From JAZLJD01 sp045617725 (GTDB lineage Bacteria > Bacillota > Clostridia > Lachnospirales > Lachnospiraceae), in assembly GCA_045617725.1 (NCBI GenBank), contig JAZLJD010000023.1, positions 1-64,000 on the forward strand: a DNA stretch of 64,000 bases, read 5' to 3'. Made by a program: the position numbers and the translations under genes. Every line of letters starts with the position of its first letter. Position 1 is the stretch's first letter. Below, piece after piece: positions 36,685 to 43,966 of this stretch. The notes under the pieces are model-generated. The model saw only the letters and a list, made by a program, of their open reading frames with translations. It was not told the origin of the DNA and did not search any database.

Positions 36685-36697
36685 TTAAAAATTGCTA
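36685..36697 (-). promoter_or_regulatory. Candidate operator upstream of the AraC gene
   Basis: On the minus strand TAGCAATTTTTAA, 11 of 13 matches to the shared motif, 45 bp upstream of the AraC start codon; consistent with autoregulation. Confidence 0.45.
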
Positions 36698-36723
36698 TTC
36701 CCGTTTTGAACAAATTGACCTAA

Positions 36724-36749
36724 AAAACAGGGGGGTATATACCTGTTTT
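36724..36749. repeat. Palindrome AAAACAGG/CCTGTTTT
   Basis: Perfect 8-bp arms around GGGGTATATA, midway between the two divergent genes. It could be an operator for a second, dimeric regulator; no regulator is assigned. Confidence 0.5.
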
Positions 36750-36844
36750 ATGGTGAAATATAGTCAAATTGTGTAAAGTAAATGTAGCACGAGTATGCAA
36801 AAAAGTAAAGAAATCTATATAAAACTTGACAAAACTGCTCAGTT

Positions 36845-36879
36845 TAGCAAAAATTGAAGTGGCATTTAGCAATATTTGA
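36845..36879 (+). promoter_or_regulatory. Paired direct-repeat operator of the ABC operon
   Basis: TAGCAAAAATTGA (36845-36857) and exact TAGCAATATTTGA (36867-36879), 22 bp apart, so both face the same side of the helix. The second ends 11 bp before TTGACT at 36891. This is the clearest two-half-site example in the window. Confidence 0.65.
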
Positions 36880-36961
36880 TAAGCAACCTTTTGACTCTGA
36901 GATTATTATTATCTTACAAACCGCAAAAGGGTTCTTATTGTTATGGAACCGGGAGGTATCT

Positions 36962-39910
36962 ATGAAGTTAAAGAAATTACTCATCTGGATTGTTGTTATC
37001 GCTGCACTGGTTGGTTTTGTGCTCTTAATCACCAGAGATAAGAAGGAATCCTACTTGGAGTACTATGCGGGCTATGACCTCACTCAGGACATTGAGGGTA
37101 TTGGCCGCTCGGATAGTTATGCGAACTATCTGCTTGACCATGAGGATGCTGCTTATGCATCTCAGGGTGTTGCTATCGACGTATGCAATTACGCCGAGGC
37201 TACTGATGTAGAAATTAAAAAGGATTTTGAGGGTTATTCTGAAGCTCTCTATACAGGTATTGATTCCATGGTTACATGGAAGGTTAATGTACCCGAGACC
37301 GGTTTCTATAACCTGAAGCTGACCTATTTCCCTGTAGAGTCCCGTGGCGTTGAAATTGAGCGTTACCTCTATGTAAATGGCAAGCTTCCTTTTTCCGGCG
37401 CTGATACTTTAGCATTCCCTCGTATCTATACGGATGCGGGCCCGGTAGTCAAGGACAATCGTGGTAACGATGTTCGTCCTTCCCAGATTGAATACTATCG
37501 TTGGATGACTTCCTATATTAAAGATCAGCTTGGATATATTGTTGAGCCTTACTGCTTCTATTTTGAGAAGGGTGAGAACACAATCGGACTTGAAGCAATC
37601 AACGAGCCCATGATTATCGGCGCTCTTGAACTTACCCCGGTTAATAACGACAGAACCTACGCTGAATATCTTGCCAATACTCCCGGCAACAAAGCAACCG
37701 GCGAGGGACTTACGTTCTCCGAGCAGATTCAGGGTGAATCCGCACAGTATCGTTCCGATGCATCCCTGTATCCCAGATACGACAAGTCCGTTCCCAATAC
37801 GGTACCTTACAGCGTAACAAGCACGATTCTGAACTACATCGGTGCTGATGCTTGGAAGATGCCCGGCCAGTGGATTGAGTGGGAGTTCGAGGTTCCCGAG
37901 GATGGTTACTACAACATCACTATTAAGGGCCGTCAGAACTACCAGCGTGGTGGTGTTTCCGCTCGTTCCGTATATATTGATGATGAGATTCCTTTCGAAG
38001 AAGTAGGACAGGTTGGGTTCTCCTTCAGCAACCAGTGGGAGATGAAGACCCTGGCAGATGAAGAGGGTACTCCTTACCGCTTCTACCTGACCAAGGGTGC
38101 TCACCGTATCCGCCTTGAGGCAACCCTCGGCGACATGGGTGAAATCCTTAACAGCCTTCAGGACAGCGTTTATAATATGAACGCAATTTACCGTAAGATC
38201 TTAGTTCTTACCGGCGCAAGCCCTGATTCCTTCCGTGATTATAATATTGATATCGTATATCCTGATGCTATTCAGGGTATGGAACTTGAGATGAGACGTC
38301 TTTACAAGATTATTGATGACTCCATCGAAATTACCGGACAGAAGTCCGATAAGATCGCTACCGCACTTACCCTTGCGGTTCAGATGGGACGCTTCATAGA
38401 AGACGCAGACAAGATTCCCAAGGAATTCGCTTCCTATAAAGAGAGTATTGCATCTCTTGGTACTTCCATTCAGCAGCTTGCTGAAATCAAACTTGATATT
38501 GACTACATTCTGGTAACCGGTGAGGATGCTGAAATCCCTGAGGATGGAGCTAATTTCTGGCAGAAGACATGGCATGAAATCAAGGCCTTCTTCGCTACCT
38601 TCGTAGTAGATTATGATGCAGTCGGTTCCGTATACGACGATGACGAGGAAGTCGTTGAAGTATGGTTGGTAACCGGTCGTGACCAGGCTGAAATCACCAA
38701 GAACATGGTTGATGATACCTTCACTCCCGCATCCGGAATCAAGGTTAACGTTAAACTGATTGATGCCGGCTCCCTGCTGAATGCATGTATCGCAGGTAAC
38801 GGACCGGATGTCGTCCTTACCACAGACGGACAGAACCCCGTTAACTATGCGCTTCGTAATGCGGTTGAGGACTTGTCACAGTTCCCTGATTACGAAGAAG
38901 TACTTGACTGGTTCTATCCCAGTGCATATACACCGTACCTGTTTGACGGCGGTTTATATGCCCTTCCTGAGACGCAGCTCTACAACGTAATGTTCTATCG
39001 TCAGGATGTACTTGACGAAATCGGAGTGGAAGTACCGCAGACCTGGGATGACCTTATTGCTATCCTTCCTACCATTCAGGGTAACAACATGTCCGTTGCT
39101 ATTCCTACAATGGACCGTATGGTTGGTAACGCATTGAATCCTGACCTTTCCCTTTACTACACCATGATTGCTCAGGCAGGTGGTTATGTATACGATAAGG
39201 ATGGTCGCCACACTCTGATTGACAGCGAGGCGGGCATTCAGGCATTCAAGATGTACACCAGTTTATTTAATGATTATGGACTTCCGAGAGCATACGACTT
39301 TGTAAGCCGTTTCCGTTCGGGAGAGATGCCGCTCGGTATCGTTGACTACAATACTTACAATACACTCGTTGTTTCCGCTCCTGAGATCAGAGGACTTTGG
39401 GACTTCACCTTAATCCCCGGAACTCCGGTTCTCGATGAGGAAGGAAACTTCACCTACGACGAAGACGGTAACATGGTTATCGACCGTACCGTTCACAGCT
39501 GGGGCAACTGCTGTATGATGATTAAGCAGGACGAGGAAGATGAGCAGATTAAGAAGAATGCATGGGAATTCATGAAATGGTGGGTTTCCTGCGATACACA
39601 GGTTCGCTTCGGCAGAGAACTTGAGGCAGTAATGGGATCTTCGGCAAGACATCCGACCGCCAATAAAGAAGCATTCCTGCAGCTGTCCTGGAGTGCTGAA
39701 CAGCTTGATGTACTGGAGGTACAGCGCTCTTACACAAGAGGTCTTGAGGAAATCGCCGGTGGTTACTATACCGGACGTCATATCACCAATGCCGTACGTA
39801 AGGTGTTGAATGAGCATCAGGAGCCTCGTGAGACCCTTCTTGATTACACAAGAACCATTAACGAAGAAATTGTTAAGAAACGTGCAGAGTACGGACTTCC
39901 GAACGACTAA
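36962..39910 (+). CDS. Large membrane-anchored extracellular solute-binding protein with two carbohydrate-binding-like modules
   Basis: 982 residues. An N-terminal hydrophobic segment (about 5-23) with no lipobox cysteine acts as signal or anchor. Two related beta-sandwich modules follow: one around residue 103 (VTWKVNVPETGFYNLKL ... FYFEKGENTIGLEA) and one around 301 (IEWEFEVPEDGYYNITI ... FYLTKGAHRIRLEA), resembling CBM35/CBM6-type folds. After a helical linker (about 430-550) comes a complete family-1 sugar-binding domain (from about 560: GIKVNVKLIDAGSLLNACIAGNGPDVVL, ALPETQLYNVMFYRQDVLDE). Ordinary binding proteins have 400-550 residues, so this is an unusual fusion, probably capturing polymer or long oligosaccharide. 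ATG at 36962 follows CGGGAGG. Two permease genes follow. Confidence 0.87.
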   Translation: MKLKKLLIWIVVIAALVGFVLLITRDKKESYLEYYAGYDLTQDIEGIGRSDSYANYLLDHEDAAYASQGVAIDVCNYAEATDVEIKKDFEGYSEALYTGIDSMVTWKVNVPETGFYNLKLTYFPVESRGVEIERYLYVNGKLPFSGADTLAFPRIYTDAGPVVKDNRGNDVRPSQIEYYRWMTSYIKDQLGYIVEPYCFYFEKGENTIGLEAINEPMIIGALELTPVNNDRTYAEYLANTPGNKATGEGLTFSEQIQGESAQYRSDASLYPRYDKSVPNTVPYSVTSTILNYIGADAWKMPGQWIEWEFEVPEDGYYNITIKGRQNYQRGGVSARSVYIDDEIPFEEVGQVGFSFSNQWEMKTLADEEGTPYRFYLTKGAHRIRLEATLGDMGEILNSLQDSVYNMNAIYRKILVLTGASPDSFRDYNIDIVYPDAIQGMELEMRRLYKIIDDSIEITGQKSDKIATALTLAVQMGRFIEDADKIPKEFASYKESIASLGTSIQQLAEIKLDIDYILVTGEDAEIPEDGANFWQKTWHEIKAFFATFVVDYDAVGSVYDDDEEVVEVWLVTGRDQAEITKNMVDDTFTPASGIKVNVKLIDAGSLLNACIAGNGPDVVLTTDGQNPVNYALRNAVEDLSQFPDYEEVLDWFYPSAYTPYLFDGGLYALPETQLYNVMFYRQDVLDEIGVEVPQTWDDLIAILPTIQGNNMSVAIPTMDRMVGNALNPDLSLYYTMIAQAGGYVYDKDGRHTLIDSEAGIQAFKMYTSLFNDYGLPRAYDFVSRFRSGEMPLGIVDYNTYNTLVVSAPEIRGLWDFTLIPGTPVLDEEGNFTYDEDGNMVIDRTVHSWGNCCMMIKQDEEDEQIKKNAWEFMKWWVSCDTQVRFGRELEAVMGSSARHPTANKEAFLQLSWSAEQLDVLEVQRSYTRGLEEIAGGYYTGRHITNAVRKVLNEHQEPRETLLDYTRTINEEIVKKRAEYGLPND

Positions 39911-39938
39911 ACAGAGCTGAACAGAAAGGTACATAATC

Positions 39939-40877
39939 ATGCAAGCATTTTTCAAATCTTATTTTGCAATGCAGAAGCGTAATCTAAAGATTGCATGGAG
40001 AAAGGCCAAGATTTCAAAGACCTGTTATCTTTTCCTTCTTCCGTTTGCAGTACTGTTCCTTACCTTTAACATTGTGCCTGTAATAACATCAATTTATTAC
40101 AGTTTTACGTACTACAACATTTTGGAACCTGCAAGATTCATCGGACTCGACAACTACATCGATTTGATTCTGCAGGACGATGTCTTCCTGATTGGTGTCA
40201 AGAATACCTTGATACTGGCAGGTATCACAGGACCGGTTGGATATATAGCTTCCTTCCTCTTTGCCTGGTTGATTAATGAGCTTCCGCCCTGGATTCGAGC
40301 TATTGCAGTTATCTGCTTCTATGCTCCCAGTATTGCCGGTAACGTTTATTACATCTTCTCCATCGTGCTCAGAGGTGATGCATACGGTATCTTAAATGGT
40401 ATGCTGATGGATTTGGGTATTATACATGCCCCTATATTGTGGCTTACAGATCCAAGGTACATGATTCCATGCGTCATAGTGGTTATCCTATGGATGTCAT
40501 TAGGATCCGGCTTCCTGGCGTTCGTTGCAGGTTTGCAAGGTGTCGACAGGTCCATGTATGAAGCCGGTTACATGGATGGCGTCAGAAACCGTTGGCAGGA
40601 GCTTTGGTACATCACCCTTCCCAACATGAAGCCCATGCTTATGTTCGGTGCGGTTACTTCCATTACCGGTGCATTCGGTGTATGCGATGTTACCATGACC
40701 CTTTGCGGTTATCCTTCCACTGACTATGCTGCACGTACAATCGTAACGCATTTGTTTGACTATGGTTATTCCAGATTTGAAATGGGTTATGCATCCGCAA
40801 TTGCAACAATATTGTTCCTGCTCATGATTTTCTGCAATAAGTTTATTCAGTCATTACTTAGAAAAGTAGGTACCTGA
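39939..40877 (+). CDS. Carbohydrate ABC transporter permease, MalF-type (system 1)
   Basis: 312 residues, about six membrane helices, with the binding-protein-dependent permease motif near the C-terminal third (MYEAGYMDGVRNRWQELWYITLPNMKPM), which contacts the ATPase. It shares its last base with the next permease (TGATG overlap). No ATPase gene is in the window, so a shared MsmX-type ATPase encoded elsewhere is expected, as is common in Firmicutes. Confidence 0.93.
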   Translation: MQAFFKSYFAMQKRNLKIAWRKAKISKTCYLFLLPFAVLFLTFNIVPVITSIYYSFTYYNILEPARFIGLDNYIDLILQDDVFLIGVKNTLILAGITGPVGYIASFLFAWLINELPPWIRAIAVICFYAPSIAGNVYYIFSIVLRGDAYGILNGMLMDLGIIHAPILWLTDPRYMIPCVIVVILWMSLGSGFLAFVAGLQGVDRSMYEAGYMDGVRNRWQELWYITLPNMKPMLMFGAVTSITGAFGVCDVTMTLCGYPSTDYAARTIVTHLFDYGYSRFEMGYASAIATILFLLMIFCNKFIQSLLRKVGT

Positions 40878-41785
40878 TGATGAAGAAAAACCAGAAAGAA
40901 AAGATCGAAAAACCTTATAAGAAAAAAGCGAAGATTTTACGCCGACGTAAGCCTAATCGTTCTCGTGGTGGTGATTTCTTCATTTATCTGATGTTGTTTG
41001 TTATGGCTTGTCTCATGGTATTGCCTCTTGTATTCGCAGTTTCCAGTGCATTAAAGCCGCTTGATGAGTTGTTCCTGTTCCCGCCCCGTCTGTTTGCACA
41101 GAACCCGACGCTGGACAACTTCTCCGATTTGTTTGTCAGCATGAGTAAATCAACGATTTCCTTTGGTCGTTACGTATTCAACACATGCTACATTACCTTC
41201 GTTGGTACTTTGGGACATATCATTGTAGCTTCCATGGGCGCATTCGTACTTTCCAAGTATGAATTCCCCGGCGGAAGAGCATTCTTCTCGCTGGTAGTTA
41301 CAGCCCTCATGTTCCCTTACCTTGTTACAGCAATTCCTAACTACCTTGTTATGAACCGTCTGAACTGGGTTGATACATACCTTGCACTTATCGTTCCCGC
41401 ATTCGGTGCTCCTATGGGACTCTTCCTTATGAAGCAGTTCATGGAAGGTCTTCCGATGTCCTTAATCGAAGCAGCCAAGATCGACGGTGCGAGCGAGTGG
41501 CGTACATTTACGAGAATCGTTATGCCCAACGTTAAGCCTGCATGGCTTACCTTAATTATTTTCTCCGTACAGGGCCTTTGGAACAACCGTGCAAGTAACT
41601 TCATTTACTCTGAGGAGAAGAAACCTCTTGCTTATGCACTTCAGCAGGTTGCCGGCGGCGGTATCGCAAGAACCGGTCAGGGTGCTGCAGTTACCGTAGT
41701 ACTTATGGCAGTACCTATTATCATTTTCGTATTATCTGAGAGCCAGATTCTTGAGACTATGGCTAGTTCAGGTTTGAAGGATTGA
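40877..41785 (+). CDS. Carbohydrate ABC transporter permease, MalG-type (system 1)
   Basis: 302 residues with a basic N-terminus (KKKAKILRRRKPNRSRGG) and six membrane helices. The EAA loop is SLIEAAKIDGASEWRTFTRIVMPNVKPAW. It pairs with the preceding permease to form the channel for the large binding protein. The NHL-repeat gene begins 10 nt later. Confidence 0.93.
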   Translation: MMKKNQKEKIEKPYKKKAKILRRRKPNRSRGGDFFIYLMLFVMACLMVLPLVFAVSSALKPLDELFLFPPRLFAQNPTLDNFSDLFVSMSKSTISFGRYVFNTCYITFVGTLGHIIVASMGAFVLSKYEFPGGRAFFSLVVTALMFPYLVTAIPNYLVMNRLNWVDTYLALIVPAFGAPMGLFLMKQFMEGLPMSLIEAAKIDGASEWRTFTRIVMPNVKPAWLTLIIFSVQGLWNNRASNFIYSEEKKPLAYALQQVAGGGIARTGQGAAVTVVLMAVPIIIFVLSESQILETMASSGLKD

Positions 41786-41795
41786 GGTGGCGCAT

Positions 41796-43316
41796 ATGAA
41801 AAAAACAATCGCAAGATTATTATCCATCCTGTGCGTAATGGTTACCGTATTTGCAGTTCCGCTTACAGCTTCTGCTGCGGGTGAAGGCAATTACACTTAT
41901 ACCTTCAATTACTGGGGTGAAATTCAGGAATCCCCGGATGCATATGCGGTCGATGCCGTTTTTGATTATCAGGACCTCGGCCTTGACAAACCGATGAAGC
42001 ATCCGCAGGGCTTATTTGTAAAAGATGACATTATCTACGTTGTAGATACAGACAATAACAGAATTGTCATTTTGGAACGCAAGGATCACACCATTCGTTT
42101 ACTCCGTACCATTAACCAGATTTACGGTACCGAGGTTAATACCTTTAACAAACCGATGGATGTGTATGTTGACTCTGAAGACAATATGTACATTGCAGAT
42201 AATCAGAACTACCGTGTAGTTATGATTGACAAGAACCTGAACTTGATTAAGGAGTTCACGAAGCCGGATGACCCGACCTTCGATCAGGCCAATGCATTCA
42301 TGCCCCTCAAATTGGTCGCAGATGCCGCAGGCCGTATTTACATTCAGGTTGCCAATGGTAACAAGGGTATTATGAAATTCGAGAACGATACAAGCTTCAC
42401 CGGTTACATTGGTGCTGCCGAAGTAGTTTACACTACTTATGAGTACATCTGGAGATTCTTCCAGACCAAGGCACAGCGTGATCGTTCCGAACAGTTCGTA
42501 CCGACCGAATATGAGAATATCTGCATTGATGAAGACGGCTTCATGTATGTAGTTACTTCTAAGTTCGAAGAAGCTGATCTTCGTGGCGGTAAGGCCAAGC
42601 CGATTCGTCGTCTTAATACCATGGGATCCGATATCCTGATTCGTAACGGATACGAAGATCCGATCGGTGATGTTTACTGGGGCGATGGCGGTGGTTACAC
42701 CGGACCTTCCTACTTCACCGACGTTACCGCTCTTGAGAACAACATGTATGCAGTTCTCGACAAAAACCGTGGTAAAGTATTCACCTATGACAGCCAGGGA
42801 AATTTGCTTTATGCCTTTGGCGGCAATGGTAATATCGACGGTTGCTTCAGACAACCCACTGCAATCGAGCATCAGGGACGTGATATCCTCGTAATCGATG
42901 CTCTGGACGGATGCCTGACCATCTTTACTCCTACCGAGTACGGAACTCTTGTTTACGAAGCAACAGATATTTATTTAAAAGGTAATTACGATCTTTCCGC
43001 AGAACTGTGGGAGCAGGTACTTGCCATTAATGGTAATTACGATCTTGCTTATGTAGGAATCGGACGTTCACAGCTTCGTGAATCGGATTACCAGAACGCT
43101 ATGAAGAACTTCAAATTGAAATATGAGAGAGAGCATTACTCCAAGGCTTTCCAGCTGTTCCGTAAGGAATGGGTTGAGGACAATATCATTTGGATTGTAG
43201 TTGTACTCGTCATATTGATTGCAGTTCCTCTGATTAGCGACACAATTAAGAAGACTAAATGGGAAGTAAGGAGGTATGAGTACGATGAGCAGTGCCGTAA
43301 AAACTCTCAGCGATAA
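41796..43316 (+). CDS. Secreted NHL-repeat (beta-propeller) protein with C-terminal membrane anchor
   Basis: About 506 residues. The signal peptide ends near ASA-AGEGN (residue about 28). NHL-type repeats run from about 65 to 385: MKHPQGLFVKDDIIYVVDTDNNRIVIL, FNKPMDVYVDSEDNMYIADNQNYRVVMI, and later copies ending CFRQPTAIEHQGRDILVIDALDGCLTIF. A helical TPR-like segment (YDLSAELWEQVLAINGNYDLAYVGIGRSQL) leads to one membrane helix (about 469-487) and a short basic tail. The propeller thus faces outside. ATG 41796 is chosen by spacing from GAGGTGG. The function is unknown; a scaffold or glycan-contact role in the importer is inference. Overlaps the Yip1 gene. Confidence 0.82.
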   Translation: MKKTIARLLSILCVMVTVFAVPLTASAAGEGNYTYTFNYWGEIQESPDAYAVDAVFDYQDLGLDKPMKHPQGLFVKDDIIYVVDTDNNRIVILERKDHTIRLLRTINQIYGTEVNTFNKPMDVYVDSEDNMYIADNQNYRVVMIDKNLNLIKEFTKPDDPTFDQANAFMPLKLVADAAGRIYIQVANGNKGIMKFENDTSFTGYIGAAEVVYTTYEYIWRFFQTKAQRDRSEQFVPTEYENICIDEDGFMYVVTSKFEEADLRGGKAKPIRRLNTMGSDILIRNGYEDPIGDVYWGDGGGYTGPSYFTDVTALENNMYAVLDKNRGKVFTYDSQGNLLYAFGGNGNIDGCFRQPTAIEHQGRDILVIDALDGCLTIFTPTEYGTLVYEATDIYLKGNYDLSAELWEQVLAINGNYDLAYVGIGRSQLRESDYQNAMKNFKLKYEREHYSKAFQLFRKEWVEDNIIWIVVVLVILIAVPLISDTIKKTKWEVRRYEYDEQCRKNSQR

Positions 43317-43953
43317 ACTGCATCTGAAAAGATTTTTCTCAACTCTGAAGTATTCCCTTTATGTAATCGTTCATCCCTTTGACGGTTTCTGGGATTTGAC
43401 TCATGAGAAAAGAGGTTCCGTCGCAGCAGCCAATTTTATCATCTTCATGACATTGGTTACCAGACTTTTGGGACTTCAGTTCACGAGCTTCCTTTTCGAA
43501 GATATTTACTGGGAAAAGGTTAACGTGTTTAAAGAAATTGCTTCCGTTCTTCTGCCGGTTGGCATGGGCGTTTTGGCTAACTGGGGACTTACCACTTTGT
43601 TCGATGGTAAGGCCAGAATGAAAGAGATTTATATGGCTGTAGGTTATGCCTTTACGCCGTATGTATTGATTGAACTTCCGCTTGTTTTCCTGAGCAACCT
43701 GGTAACAAAGACCGAAGGTGCATTTATCCAGTATTTGGATGCTTTGGCATTGATCTGGTGCGGCCTCTTAATTGTAGCTGCCGTTACACAGATTCACGAC
43801 TTCAGCTTGTCCAAGACCATATTGATGCTTATCTTTACGGCATTTGGTATGGCAGTAATCACCTTCATAATCTTATTATTCTTTAGTCTGATCAGCGGTG
43901 GTGTTGGATATTTCTATTCCTTATATCGCGAAATCGTGTTCAGATTGTATTAA
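43285..43953 (+). CDS. Yip1-family membrane protein
   Basis: 222 residues, five or so membrane helices preceded by a cytoplasmic segment (FSTLKYSLYVIVHPFDGFWDLTHEKRGS) typical of bacterial Yip1-domain proteins. The AAGGAGG at 43268-43274 fits ATG 43285 better than 43276. It overlaps the NHL gene by 32 nt and lies 13 nt before the DUF5696 gene. Bacterial Yip1 proteins have no established function; here it is likely a membrane partner of its two neighbours. Confidence 0.82.
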   Translation: MSSAVKTLSDKLHLKRFFSTLKYSLYVIVHPFDGFWDLTHEKRGSVAAANFIIFMTLVTRLLGLQFTSFLFEDIYWEKVNVFKEIASVLLPVGMGVLANWGLTTLFDGKARMKEIYMAVGYAFTPYVLIELPLVFLSNLVTKTEGAFIQYLDALALIWCGLLIVAAVTQIHDFSLSKTILMLIFTAFGMAVITFIILLFFSLISGGVGYFYSLYREIVFRLY

Positions 43954-43966
43954 TTAGGAGGGCATG

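Larger units (their letters stand above)
36641..36961. promoter_or_regulatory. Divergent control region between the AraC gene and the ABC/DUF5696 operon
   Basis: 320 bp, AT-rich, no gene. Contains an inverted candidate operator near the AraC gene (36685-36697), an AAAACAGG/CCTGTTTT palindrome (36724-36749), a pair of direct candidate operators (36845-36879) and a possible -35 TTGACT (36891-36896) before the binding-protein gene. Confidence 0.7.

Noticed and set aside
36827..36855. TTGACA at 36827 as the core promoter of the large binding-protein operon
   Set aside because: The matching -10 position reads AAAAAT and the element overlaps the candidate operators; TTGACT at 36891 is better placed, though its -10 is also imperfect.
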